The position numbers and the translations under genes are program-made. 64,000 nucleotides of DNA, taken from contig JAQNBH010000009.1 of NCBI GenBank assembly GCA_028752905.1, positions 28,509,976 to 28,573,975 of the forward strand, written 5' to 3'. The notes under the pieces are model-generated. The model saw only the letters and a program-made list of their open reading frames with translations, did not search any database and was not told the origin of the DNA. Positions within the stretch are counted from its first letter, which is position 1, and every line of letters begins with the position of its first letter. The DNA comes from Cladorhizidae sp. MBARI D1340-BT2. Its lineage: Eukaryota > Porifera > Demospongiae > Poecilosclerida > Cladorhizidae. Positions 47,781-59,745 of the stretch are shown here, one piece after another.

Positions 47781-49320
47781 TAGAACTCCATTTGTTGGAA
47801 TAATTGGGCGGCTACAATACGTATGCAGCTTAATAAAATCAGGCAGATCATTCCTGAGAAGAAACTGACCTGCCAGCATTAGCTAGAGAGCTCCATTATA
47901 GCACCAGGATCAGAATGAGTTTCTGTCAGCTTTTATGGTGGGCCTGCATTGTCCAAGCATAGAATAGGGGGAGGATTGGTGTTGGGAAGTGATCTTAATT
48001 CCAATGCCCCACGATGATGGGGATGTGGAATATTCTTGTCATGAGGGCAATGGTATTAAGATAAACTACCACAAGCATAGAAAATCCCTCACATCATGGT
48101 GAAGGAACTGTTTCCATTAGTGATTGGGCAAGCTTTATGGGAAAAAATAGTGGTGGGCATAAGCAGCTAAATACTGGTGTAGCAGTGTTGAATTGGTGGC
48201 CATCCTGATATTAGGTGGTAGAAAGGTTGTCAATGTGATGAACCTCATGAAAAGCCTGTTCTTCTTTTGCTCTAATATAATCTGCTAATTATAAGCCAGC
48301 ACATCCCTGGGAGAGAGAATAGAGCAGTGGATAATCTGTCCCAAAATGATGTAACATATTTCTGTGCCCGGTCCCTTCAGCCATCAGAGAACCTGATGTC
48401 ATCTCACAAGAACTGTAAGTAACTCTAGTATCTAGCTGGCCGAACTGGGCTAAAGAGAGGTGAAGAAACTTATTGATTAGGAATAGCCAAGGTCACATAC
48501 TGCAGTAGTCCATAAAAATACCAGGAATTTTATATTGCAGGGGGGCTTCAGGTAGTTCAGCAACAGAGACGGGGTGCCGTGCAGCTTCATGTCATAGATT
48601 GCTGGGTCAGGGTTAAACCATCATATCATCAAGTATACTTGTCAGCAATCTGATTTCTCTACATCGCTGATGGCAAGAAAGACCACTTGGAGCTTGCCCA
48701 TCAACATCTACAATACAGTCTGCAGGGAATCAAATGGTTGGAAGCATACCAAGGTTGGGAGAAATGACAGAAATTGCTCCTGATATTCTTATAAAGCTGA
48801 AAGGAGGTGGGGGGGCCACTCATACCATTTACATCACACATTGGGATGCATGCTGCTTTAACCTCTGTTGCTTTCCAAGATCAGGAGAAATGAAATGACA
48901 GTCTATCAGAAGCCTCTATGAACCAAAATGCCACTTGTCTTGCTCAACTATTGCAGTAGGGCATCCGTCCTGCCAGGACATCATAAGAATGACTATTACA
49001 GTCGAAGATAGACTATTTTCATCACGGAATCCAGCTCTTCATCGGGAAGAAAAAGTCAGATATCTGTCCAGTCAGGACCCTGCTTAACCTCTGGGTAAAA
49101 AAAGGCCCACTCTCTGTGTTTCGAGACAGCACATATCTGACAATTCAATGGTTAGTGGTTGCATGACGGTCCCCAGCCAAGGCCGGGTTAGATGCATCTG
49201 GGTACTGTAGACCCAAATGCATTCAACGTATTGGGATCTACACTACAGTTCGGATAAGGGAAAACTTTGGATATATGAAAAGCAAGCAAGTCATTATAAA
49301 CTTGACTCGGGTGTTTGAAT
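47780..49320 (+). pseudogene. DIRS-like tyrosine-recombinase retroelement remnant
   Basis: Heavily frameshifted, but motifs appear in family order on the plus strand. RT C-terminal connection: LQYVCSLIKSGRSFLRR near 47810-47860. RNase H: KELFPLVIGQALWEKIVVG near 48102-48160, then SQHIPGRENRAVDNLSQND near 48296-48350. Tyrosine recombinase: CCFPRSGEMK near 48866-48896 with the first catalytic Arg, then IQLFIGKKKSDICPVRTLL near 49029-49085, LSVFRDSTYLTIQWLV, AKAGLDASGYC and IQRIGIYTT near 49215-49240. That last site is where the His-x-x-Arg box should be; Arg stays, His is gone. DIRS elements use this recombinase instead of a DDE integrase. Not active. Confidence 0.7.
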
Positions 49321-50900
49321 AATTGCTAATATCATTAGCGATTTTAGTCTGCAGGGCCATGGAATGTGAGCAGCTTACTTCCTGAAGGAGAAGCAGCTAT
49401 ATCCTCAGTAGCAGCCATGCTGTCTTATACACATATTCATTCATTTACAGTATTTTTGTGTGTATTTTATACGAGCAATTGTTGTTGATTACTACATCCT
49501 GTACAATAACACTATTTACTAAAATGAGATGCAAGAGTTCTTTGCTTCATGCCTCTTTGTGCATGCCAGATGTCTCACTCCTTTAACAACCACCAGTGCT
49601 GTCTCAGAGGAATCAGAATTGCCTGCAACACTTGGTGGTCTATCTCATCACGCCAGTTTGCCTCTAGCAAATGGTGTGCTTCTGATACTCCTTCATGTAA
49701 CTTTTCATGGAATTCCACTGAGACTGGATGCCTTGTCCCCTTTTCTGAATGAAATAGAAATATAGAGTGCTTCCAAGCTGGTCGTCTTTAGCAAGGCTCA
49801 TGACATGACTTGAACTCTCCACTGACTATAAATGGTGCTGCTAACTGTCGAAGTTTGGTTTCATTGTTCATGATCTCGGTTATCGTTGCATTTCTACTGC
49901 CATACTCTTGTGAGAGTCTCAATTGGGTCCTTAAAATATCTTGCCAAGCACAGCCAACTAAGACTCATTAGATAAAACTGTGCTCTTCCTTTTTCAGGCT
50001 TAGCGAACTGATTTGACTTTCACCTGCAAATCTCTAGCCCTCCCTAATGAAATCTCCCATTGATGATCATTACCATGCAACTAAGTTTGAATAATCCGAC
50101 GTTCTGATACGTGAAAGTCTACTGTGCCACAGCTTCAGCATAGGGGCAGCCACAAGTCACAAAGAAGAGCATGGAAGATTCAGTGATCTAGAAACCTGGA
50201 GTTTGCAGGAGCTTGGCATACATAGAGAACATTTATACCCTAAGAGAACAGCTAGCCAGTTACTCCAGGTTGCCAGTGTCATAAAGTACCGTAATTACAT
50301 TTCAATATGAACTATGGGTACAATAGCTAATGATGGGGAATGGTGTGCAACAGTGATTGGTGGAAAGGAATGGAGGCAATATGTTGCTTTACTGGTTGGG
50401 CCAGATGCTGGGCCTCACAGCACCTCTAACTGTATTAGCACTTTGTTAATGAGGGGTTTGGTTTCTGATCCATCAGCCTGGCAAGTCCTACATGGCCCTG
50501 GCAGTTGAGGCACTAGCAAGAGGTAGGTAGAGTTATAACATCAAGAAAGAACACAAGTATTTACAGATATATTCGGTTGATATGTTCTTTTTACTCATAA
50601 CTTTCCTAATATTGCCCATTGGCATCCTTAATAACTCTTAGAATGCGAAGGGAGTTACCCAGGTAATTTCCCCTGCACGCGGACACTGTTTATTGGAATC
50701 ACCTGTTTTTTTAAATTACCTGATGTTTTTATTATGTTTTTTTTTGTGTTGTCTGTGGCTCGTTGAGGTGAGTGTTCATTGATATTCAGACTATCTCCTA
50801 ACTTTCTACCTAACACGAGGCTAGAAGAATCTTTAGAGATGTCAAGACAAGTGAAGCTAGACTCCAAGTAAGATTATTATGTGGATGAGCTAACAACCAG
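49321..50900. other. Stretch without a supported gene
   Basis: Overlapping plus-strand ORFs at 49529-49765 (Cys-containing in one frame) and one at 50314-50508; none recognised. The first could be a further remnant of the DIRS-like element. Confidence 0.4.
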
Positions 50901-50929
50901 TTTGTTACATAGTGTGCTCGAAGTTAGTT

Positions 50930-51570
50930 TTAGCTAGATTATTTTTATAGCTAGCTAGCTAGTTGTATATAGGCTTTTTAGGTAGCGCTCAAGGTAGCTA
51001 GCTGTAGGTCATCTTATAGCTAGCGCGCGAAGTAGACAGTTGTAGATCATATTTATATAGCTTAGCTAATTAGTAAAGTAAATAATTGTAGGTCATCTTT
51101 GGATAGCAAAGTTTCTAGCTCTCGAGGTATAGTAGTTTAGGCCATCTTTATATCTAACTAGCGCTTGAAGTGTATAGGCAGTTTTAGCTGATCTTTATAG
51201 CTAGCAAATTAGAAGTTGGCAGTTTTAGATTATCATTATAGCTAAGCTAGCGCTTTAAGTGTCTAGGCAGTTTTAGCTGATCTTTAAATAGATAGCAAAT
51301 TAGCTAGCGCTTGAAGTTGGATTTAGATGATCATTATAGCTAGCAAATTAGCTAGCGCTTGAACTGTACAAGCAGTTTTAGCTGATCTTTATAGCTAGCA
51401 AATGAGCTAGCGCTTGAAGTTGGCAGTTTTAGATGATCATTATAGCTAGTGATTGAAGTTGGTAGTTTTAGATGATCATTATATAGCTAGCAAATTAGCT
51501 AGCGCTTGAAGAAGGCAGTTGTAGCTGATATATATATAGCCAGCAATAGCTAGCGCTGGAGGTAGCTAGT
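50930..51570. repeat. TAGCTAGC-rich minisatellite, about ten units
   Basis: Units of about 50-65 bases contain TTAGCTAGCGCTTGAAGTTG, GCAGTTTTAGATGATCATTA and TAGCTAGCAAA, with many indels. The AGCGCT core is palindromic. Confidence 0.85.
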
Positions 51571-51733
51571 AGACTGCCAAGCAAACCATGGTATTCTATA
51601 GCCAGTGCTAGTATATATTTCAGCTCAGCTAGCTTCGGGATGATCTAGCAACAATGCATTTATATTACATCTCCACTATAAATATTATTCATAGTCATAG
51701 TTGTTTGCATACATAGGATTGGTAAAAGTTGTG

Positions 51734-53691
51734 CTACTGGAAGAAAAAACAATCAAGAAAAAGTGAAGGAAAAAAAGGAAAAAAAAGAGTTATGATGTGG
51801 ATGGTAAGTGACACAGGACTAACTTTTGTGAGGTATAGTTCAAAGCCAGGTGTAATACATAAAGCTACTTTACAAATCTTACATCTAAATAAAGTTCTGA
51901 CTTCCTTTTTTGCTGCTGCACAGGTAGCAAGCACACAGGGACCTTTTGCCATTGCTATTTGGGGGAAGGTAGTGCCTTCCTATAAGTCTGGCTGGTTCAG
52001 CCACTGGATGATTGTGAAGGATGGACACTTCAAGCTGAGCTTCTGTCAGGCCTGCCTCCAGAAGAAATCCAACAGCAACCTTCACTAAGAAGGACTGGTG
52101 TGTTACTCTTCGGCCAGTCGAAGGTGTCCCTTTATATATCATGTATGCATTTACCAATGCCAGGTTGAGGAGATGAAAAGCTGCCCGTTTCCACCATTTC
52201 TGTGTCCTATGTTGGAAGGTATAGTAACTCATCAGCTGATTGGATTTGTCAACCCCACCCATGTGACTATTGTACTTGACAATGGCTATTGGCTTTATGA
52301 CCTCCTCCATGCCAGTTGCTGACAGCCTTGTCCTCTTCCTCTTTGCTATAGTGCTATCATCGTGGATAGTACTCAGAATGGTCACAGCTTTCTTGTCCAT
52401 CCATTTCAAGGCAAGGACACCATTTGTACTTATATACTTGATGTCACCCTTTTTCATTTTGTCTTTGGCCTTGATACATGCAGGTCCCCCCCTCCTGTTC
52501 ACCCGAACTGCCCACATGCACCGAAGCCACTACTTTTTTAGGGTGAGGAACAAGTCTGGACTTGTGTACAAATGGTGTCCTTTATACTCCATCCCTTCTA
52601 CTAGCTTCATCACCATGTCATGTGTTGTTCTGTAGCGGAGAGGCTCTCATTTCTCTGGGAGACCCCCCAAAAAGAACAAGAACTGAAAAGAAAAAAAGTG
52701 GGAAGGAAAAAGGGGATAATGAAGAAGAGCAGGAAGGAAGTAAAAAAAGAAAGAAAAAGGTGGGGGGGGGGGGGGGGGGGAAGACTATGAGTGAATTATA
52801 TTTATTATATATAATATTATAGTACTTTTCTACATGGCTATTTTGTGTGTATATATATATACAGTTTCCTCACCAGTATAGAGCTTCCAAATGTACATAT
52901 ATCCACTGGAGCCGTCTGCCAGGACATAGGCTTTCATGCCCCACTTGATAGCGATAAACCACAGCTGACCCTTGAAGCCTATCATTGATTCATTGACTGA
53001 TATTTCTCTCCCCAGCTGGTAAAAGGTTTTGAATTTATCTAGTAAATGCTCCATAAGTGGCCGTATTTTGAACAGGGCATCATATCCTGGCCGACCCCTA
53101 GGTACATCTTCTCTCCATCATTTAGGTGAAAGAAGCGCGAGACAAAATCGGTCTCCCGCCATGATAGAGGAGAAGCATGACCTGGTGAAGGGCCATTTCT
53201 TGCACCAATAGTCCTCAATCCGATGCTTATTATCCGTGCTCATGGCAATAAAGGGCAAGAAACTTCACCATTTCACTGACTGAGCACCTTTTCCACTCTC
53301 TGACTCTTGATCGAAGAGGTAAGTCTTTATTTCCAGCCATGAATTGCTCAGCATACAACATTTTTTCGTTCACAACTCTCCTCAGGATATTGTCGTCCAT
53401 AAAAAGCTGAGCAAACTCCAAAGGCTCTTTTCCTTCCATATCAACAGTGCACCCAGATGCCTGGCTAAAGGAGATGGAAGAACTGGAACAAGAAGTACTG
53501 GCACCAGAACTGCTACCACTTTAGCTACACACACCACCAACTACGCCATCACTAACACTATCAGCTACCTCACAAACTCCAACATCCTCATCATCCTCAC
53601 TATAATTCTTCACTATGAAGCCATCAAAATCATCATCAATCTCATCATCCAACATACACAGCACTTTATCTGTATCACAATATTTAGCCAT
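51734..53691 (-). pseudogene. piggyBac transposase, defective
   Basis: Minus strand, ATG at 53689-53691. In order: an acidic N-terminus (DDEIDDDFDGF, 53691-53521); LEFAQLFMDDNILRRVVNEK (near 53400); and DYWCKKWPFTRS. Then comes GREISVNESMIGFKGQLWF (near 53000), where the first catalytic Asp of piggyBac is Asn. Next is GHHLYTSPDLF (near 52590), which has lost the stretch with the second Asp. VKYNSHMGGVDKSNQLMSYY (near 52230) retains the third Asp. The C-terminal Cys-rich domain (CACYLC, then FRCKICKVALC) is split by a frameshift in an A-run near 51900. An AG-rich and 19-base poly-G tract (52660-52782) interrupts the middle, by insertion or as an intron. Family certain; activity excluded. Confidence 0.88.
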
Positions 53692-54133
53692 AGTTACGCC
53701 CCACAATATTTAATTAAACTTGCTATCTGTTGTAATCTAATATAGCCAAACTGTACAAAGCTCTTAACTAAATCAATAGCTCCTCTATCTAAAGAACTTT
53801 GAGTACAGCTGTAAAGCAAGCAGCTGCTCAGTACCCACTTGTAAAGCATTGCATCTTCTGGGGACACTATAGTATCCCAAGTGTGAAATCAGGAGGACAA
53901 TAATTCCACATGAAACATGCCAGGAAGCATCTTGGAATGTGATAGAAGCAACCTAGTAAATCACACAGGAGGCTGTTTACAAGATATATAGCTGATCCAT
54001 AAATTTTTTTGTGGAAAATCATCCAATTTACTTTCCCTAATTGGTTATCTATCCAAGATCTACAAGTGTGCCAAGTAGAAGAGCCTGAGAAGCTGTCCTA
54101 GTAGGAATAAGGCTAATTTAAGAAGCTTATAAG
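53692..54133. other. Stretch without a supported gene
   Basis: AT-rich DNA between the piggyBac and hAT elements; nothing seen. Confidence 0.5.
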
Positions 54134-54329
54134 CAGGGGCGTATGCAGACTTTTGAAAAGGGGGGTTATGTATATATGTCGGATGTGGATCATGTGGCTG
54201 AAAGCCATGGTGAGGATATATAGTGCAAAAGGGAAATATATATGCCCCATCCAGCACAAATCATGGAAACTCCAAAAATATTTACAGAGATGATTTTTAT
54301 TAAGCAATCTTCAAAAATATACAGACAAA

Positions 54330-56530
54330 ATTACTGAAATAATAAGCTAACATTGAATTCTGCATGGATGTTGTTCTACGTAAAGTTTGCAACAGTATCG
54401 ATCCATTCCAGTATTAATGCTAAGGCACTGAGTCTTTCCTCACTTGTTTAAACATCGAAGTGTGGAAGCAGATCGTCCACAAGTACGGGAACTGAGTGGG
54501 AGTGTAGCAAAAAGGTTCAAAAGGGACATTTGGAAGGGTTTTGAGGCAGCAGAGTTTAAGCGATTCACTCAGAGTTTGAGGACGCTCATCTGGTTAAATT
54601 TGTAGCCACCTTGACTTCCAGCGATGAAACTCTTCATCAAGTATACTCACATTTGGTAGATATTCAGAATAGAAAGTAACAGCAGGTTCAATATTAACAA
54701 AGGATGAAGTAGTGGTATGGATGGGCAATAGGTATTGCAATGAAGCTACCTGGTTGGTATGCTTAGTAAATCTTGATGTATAATTTGGTCAAGAAAAGGG
54801 ATGACTACAGCCCATTTAAAATAATCCTCAACTGAATTAGTGGATTCAGACAATGCTGCTGTCGCTGAGTTGTGCGTGGCATCGAAATAGTTATATTGGA
54901 CTGAACTGCCCATCTAGAACAATGCCGAAAGATACGCTGTGAAAAATTATCAACATCTGCTCTCTCTCTTTTAAATTCATTACAACAGTCTTGTACTTAT
55001 TGTCACTCCAGAGGTTAGGTCTTGGCACTTTCCTTGTAATTTAACAACAGCTTCTTTAATAGACCTAAAGAGAGTGACTAGGGAATACAAAAATGCAAAG
55101 GACTCCAACGTTTTCATGTATGCAAGAGCATTTTTCTTATCATCAGTAGTCCAACCATCTTTAAAGTTCAGAAATTCACTATTTCCATAGAGTACTATCT
55201 CACACATTTCAATTAGAAAAGGATGATATAGACAGAAACGCTCCCAGCCATTGATGTTCTGTACCCATCGAGTAATGCAAACGTTGATTATTGAAAACTG
55301 CTTTGTGCCAATCTGAGACCTCTTCTGAATGATTGCTTTAAGAAGGCCCTCACTTTTAGCTGAATCCTTAATCCATAATGTGAAACCTTTTATCTGATCT
55401 ACACAGTTCCTTATAGGTGGAACAGAACAGGAACTTATGATAGCCAGATTATGGAATGACTTGCACAATGGGTGTAGAATGCCTTGGGATGCTTCTCTCG
55501 AAGTAATGCCTGCACACCAGCTATCTCCCCACTCATCATTGAGGCCCCATCATACCCTTTCCCTCGCAAATCATTCAGCGATAAGCCAAGCCCCTCCAAG
55601 GTCTGTATAATGGTATTTGGTACACATCAGCTGCTCGGACTCTCTCAAGTTTTACAAATGAAACAAACTCTTAACTCTTCTCGAATGTCACCATGGCCAT
55701 CAACAAAGTGAAGGAATATGTGCAGATGCTCTACATTGTGACATGAAACCTCATCAGCTAGAACGAAAAAATATTTTGCTTCTTTTATCTCAGATATTGT
55801 TTTGGCAAGAATCATATCATAGCCTATAATATTAATAATTACATTTTGAGTCCTTGGTGATAAGTGTGTTGCATTCTTTGCCTTGGTACAATAAAGATGC
55901 TCATATAAAATACTGTCTGTCCCCGCAAAATATTTTAGCATTGCTAAAAAGTTTCCAGGATTCTTTGACGATGCAACTTCCTCTAACTTTCCACGAAATG
56001 CAATACCCTGTTTGCCTAAAAAAAAATTGCTCAAACAATTTGCCTCAGTATTGCCTTTTTTCACTAATTTCCTTTTGAACAGCAGTGCTTGTCATTACAT
56101 CTACTCGTGATACTGGATTTTCAATTGTGCATCTGCTTGCTGCAAACAATCACGATGGTATTGAAGCTTTGCATGATTACCCAAATTGCAACTCATCTTG
56201 ATCCAGTTAGAAAAAGGCTTAATTACCAGGTATCCTTTATCTTTACGTTGGTTAGATGGAAGAAACAGAGCACAAGGCGGACAAAATACACCATCTACCT
56301 TAGAACTGTAGACTAGCCAAGGATATTTACTGAGCCACAATATGTTAAACTTTTGGTGATAGCTATGTAATAAGGTGCCAGTAAGGACACTAAGCAATTG
56401 TACATCGTGGTGACATAAGAAAGAGTATCTAGCACCACTAGAAAGCTCATGTATTAAACAATCAGCATCATCAATAGAAGATAATAAACATACGATTCTG
56501 GTCCTTCGGCACTTCCACTTGAGCATTCAT
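54330..56530 (-). pseudogene. hAT transposase of ZMYM1/DUF4371 type
   Basis: Starting near 56526, a TTF-type zinc finger is readable: KYPWLVYSSKVDGVFCPPC, then LVIKPFSNWIKM and H...H. The next frame (56064-55645) reads QGIAFRG, NPGNFLAMLKYF and FFVLADEVSCHNVEHLHIF, the DUF4371 core with the first acidic active-site position kept. The 55468-54980 frame has TRWVQNINGWERF. Remnants of the C-terminal dimerisation region follow on shifting frames (LPNVSILDEEFHRWKSRW near 54630, ATLPLSSRTC near 54500). At least four frame breaks separate the blocks. The length and order match ZMYM1-like hAT transposases. Not functional. Confidence 0.8.
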
Positions 56531-56799
56531 TAACTATAGGAACTTCATCTTCATGTCAGCTTTCCAGAGTGGTACTGATTTCAGAATGATCCAGATCAGA
56601 CTGAGGTTCACTAGAATCTGAATAAATGTGATTGGTTTATCAAGTGTACAGGCTTCAAGCTAAATAGCTAGCAATAATTTCTCTTATCTTCATCCTCAAT
56701 GGCTGTTATTTTGAAAAATGACCTGGTGTCCATATTTTGTCGTTGGCTCTTGATGGCAGAGTTGTAGCTCATTAGTTCCACAACTACTATTAATGCTCA

Positions 56800-56950
56800 C
56801 TACATGTGCAATGATTAGCTCATTAACCAGTCGAAGGACAAAGTCCAACCAACCAGACAGCCCCTCGGTGGGACCAGAGCACCCTGAGCAGATTGGTCTT
56901 ATTTGCATGGGGGATTTGTGGGCTTTCTTTAGAAAGTACATTCGTTGGGT
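56800..56950 (-). pseudogene. Penelope-like RT fragment (upstream motif)
   Basis: The minus strand reads YFLKKAHKSPMQ followed by IRPICSGCSGPTEGLSGW and LDFVLRLVNE. This is the conserved region that precedes the RT palm in Penelope-like elements. Together with the fragment at 16.9-17.3 kb it covers successive parts of the same protein type. It lies inside the hAT element. Confidence 0.75.
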
Positions 56951-56977
56951 TCTCATTTTCCCCTCCACCATGGTCAA

Positions 56978-57004
56978 GGGCTAGGGCTAGGGCTAGGCCT
57001 AGCC
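56978..57004. repeat. Short GGGCTA hexamer run
   Basis: GGGCTAGGGCTAGGGCTAGG then GCCTAGCCCTAA; telomere-like but not TTAGGG. Confidence 0.6.
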
Positions 57005-57195
57005 CTAAGTTATTGTAATTTTGTTTCCACATTATTTAACACTATCAATGTACCTATGTTAATTAAAATTATATTAATGAAGTGTGCCATTGCCTGAAAT
57101 GAAATCTGAGAGGGCAAAACACACACAAACACATTCCAATGAATATCATTAAAATGAAAGGGGGGTTCTGCAGACCCCCCCTGCGTACGCCTATG

Positions 57196-57882
57196 ATAAG
57201 GGCTAGGTACCACATCCAAAGCTTTAGTGGATAAATTATCTAAGCCTGTCATTATCTAGTAGACTATAATAGTAAAAGAACAGCAAGATCCACACCCTTA
57301 AGAGTTCCCATTAAATATATCTAGCTTCACTGCTGGATGCTGCCTGTACTAGAGCAAGAACAAACTAAACATATAACGCAGCAGAAATTAGGTTCGCTGT
57401 TGCTACCTCCCAGTATAGAGCTCATTCAACATAGAGCTCAAGTTCCATGCAAAGACAGCTGTTGTTGGTCTAGTTTTAACTTACAGAGGAAAATGTACCC
57501 ATAGCATCTAGTTTTGTGTGTAGCATCCTGAGCGCATTACGACACCATGTTAAGAGAGTTGAGATATAGACAGTTGTGGGTATTATTACCACCAACAATA
57601 AGTAGTTGTATTATGCACATTGCAAGATGTTGGGGATGATTATTGTAGATTCAAATACTCAACAAATGTGAGGAGAGTCCGAACATCAAGAGGAGGGAGA
57701 TGAATATCAGGTTACATACAAGAAGGTAAAACATGTAACATTACATCATATTATGCATAATACTAGTACACTTCTAAATTTATTCAAACTTGTTCGATTA
57801 CTCTCAGCTGAACAAAAAAGCTGATTTAAATAAAGTTCTAGTATATTATTATAATGAGATTTTGAACTGCACAGAACTAATT
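57196..57882. other. Stretch without a supported gene
   Basis: AT-rich DNA between the hAT element and the half foldback; no motif seen. Confidence 0.5.
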
Positions 57883-58075
57883 ACTCACACAGGATCCTCA
57901 AAAACCAGAATGCCTGATTTTGGTGCGTAAATGTCTCCAGATTGCCAAGTGCTAGAGAGTTGAAATTAGCACCAGTGGCTACAGGAAGCCCTACTCTATA
58001 CAATGACAGTTTTGATTAGGCGCTAAAATGTAAGTACGTAGTCAAGCGTGCGGGTGGAAAATGAATGAAATTCAT
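57883..58075. mobile_element. Half copy of the foldback element
   Basis: Matches one arm of the foldback family (CTCCAGATTGCCAAGTGCTA, ATTAGCACCAGTGGCTA). The other arm is missing. Confidence 0.65.
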
Positions 58076-58077
58076 AA

Positions 58078-58870
58078 GACTCCCAAGCCATATTAAATTA
58101 AGTACCGTGGCTCCTGAGATGATGTAATGACCTATAGATGGTCTATCCTGCATTCTTTGCAATTGGTTTTATTCAGCAAAGTATATTCAACTATAAAACC
58201 ATTTGAAGATCAGTTATCATGAAATATGCAATTCTTGTGACAGGCTCAATGTTGATATCCTTTACGATCCAGTTATACCATCATTGGGACATTGGAAAAT
58301 GTTTTTGGCAATTTAGAGGACGTGCAGGAGGAGCTGCCTGTGCCACTAGATCACTTGGGAAAGGTTGCAAATGTCATGATGGAGCAGCAAGATACTCGTT
58401 AAGAAACTGTAGACAGTTACAGAGAGTTGCAGCTATAAATAGGCCTGGTTATGCTATTACAATTCTTGCCTCAATGTTCTGGGAAATATGTTACACTAAT
58501 CATGAAGCTTGTTCACATGTTCATAATTGGTGCATGTTTCAAGGACTTTGAGAACAGTGCTTCGTAGCAAAGTACCATAACTTAACTTAAGAACATTAGG
58601 TAACTAAACATGAGAGGCTTAACAACCACAGTTTAGGAAACTAAAATATTTTTATAGACAAAAGTGGTACAAGTTAGGCCCCCTAAATGCTACTTAATAG
58701 AACGTTCAGCATTTGACAGTCAAGTACATGCACGTGTGTGGGAGGTGTCTCTTCAATGGGATTGTTATTTCAAGCTCTAGTATGGTGGCGGCTTTGTACC
58801 AGCAGCATTAGAACAACATTAGTTATCCCTGCAGCATTAGGGGATGGAGTATGTACAGGTGCCTCTTAAT
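58078..58870. repeat. Duplicated segment shared with 14.7-15.6 kb
   Basis: Colinear with 14760-15590. A plus-strand 110-codon ORF (58219-58551) is open, but the minus-strand peptide (NEYLAAP, FPSDLVAQ) is the one conserved between copies. See the entry at 14570. 58871-59119 has nothing further. Confidence 0.6.
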
Positions 58871-59119
58871 ACTCTAGCAACTTACAAGAACTGATCTAAA
58901 ATGGTCTTAAAGTTTTTTAAATCATAACTTAATCAGTTTTGCAGCAAGTATAAAGGATGTGCAATCGCTGATCGCAACCACTGTCCTCGAAGTAATCTTT
59001 ATGGGAATTCTGCTGTTTTAGCAAGCTGTTTTTCCTACACTAGGCTACTTGTGCCTACCAGTAAACTCTCTCAATAGTTTAGACTTTGAGAAATGAGTTA
59101 GTGTCCTTTGATACATTGT

Positions 59120-59383
59120 TTACAGTCTTCTGCTGATTTGGGCCAGGATAGAGCAAGATCTTTGCAGTGGCATCTGGGATGTAAAACTTGTGAAGGTTTT
59201 AACACCAGAAAGGATAGCATTAACTTTCAATAGTTCATCCTGGATCCCGTCCCACGGACAATGATGGATGTCGCAGGGAGGGTGCATTTGAGCTTGATGG
59301 CAGCTAAGTGAGCATTCTGATCTCTGTGGGTAATATGATTTAATCAATTTCTGGCTTACATAAGTATGTTGATAAGGGATCAC
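59120..59383 (-). CDS. Unrecognised minus-strand frame, candidate exon
   Basis: 87 codons; the C-terminal half reads GIQDELLKVNAILSGVKTF then TSFTSQMPLQRSCSILAQIS, which looks protein-like (amphipathic, low in simple repeats). The N-terminal part overlaps the duplicated segment shared with 6.58 kb. No family recognised. Confidence 0.3.
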   Translation of the reverse strand: MIPYQHTYVSQKLIKSYYPQRSECSLSCHQAQMHPPCDIHHCPWDGIQDELLKVNAILSGVKTFTSFTSQMPLQRSCSILAQISRRL

Positions 59384-59745
59384 TAGTTACGGAGAAGAAA
59401 ATGCTGACTTGCTTCCATTGAGATTAGTATGCTACACTTGTTAGTTGACATTTTTGTCCTTGGATGGGATCCTGTAAACTCTAGTAAAGGTAATGCTACC
59501 CTTACTGCTGTCAGAACAGCTAGCCACTACTAATGCCCAACTTTTCCAGGAGAAACTTGTAGAGGGTAAACTCTTTTCCTCGTGATATTTTGTAGCACCT
59601 TCAATGCATAACCATCTTAGATGCTGATACAGAAATCCAACCAGGAGTGCATTTTCTTCTAAAGAGAGTAGATATTCTGAGGGATTTCAGGCTAGCATAG
59701 GTGAATATACAGCTTTCATTGGCTTGCAGAGACAGCAGCAAAGGT
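59262..59745. repeat. Low-copy duplicated segment (copy 3 of 3)
   Basis: Matches 6585-7090 and 9866-10325. 59800-60160 continues to match 7130-7460 (CAGGTAAAAATCTGGTTTTT). Confidence 0.7.

Larger units (their letters stand above)
54134..57195 (-). mobile_element. hAT element with terminal inverted repeats
   Basis: The left end CAGGGGCGTATGCAG and right end CTGCGTACGCCTATG are inverted repeats (about 12 of 15 match), each with a G/C-run next to it (AAAAGGGGGG, CCCCCCC). ATAAG lies directly outside both ends (54129-54133 and 57196-57200), a candidate 5-base target duplication. hAT elements usually make 8-base duplications, but 5-base subgroups are known. Inside is a hAT transposase on the minus strand and, near the right end, a Penelope-like fragment that must have entered separately. 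Confidence 0.65.

Noticed and set aside
50930..51570. TAGCTAGC palindromes as possible regulatory sites
   Set aside because: They belong to a minisatellite and show no spacing rule beyond the unit.
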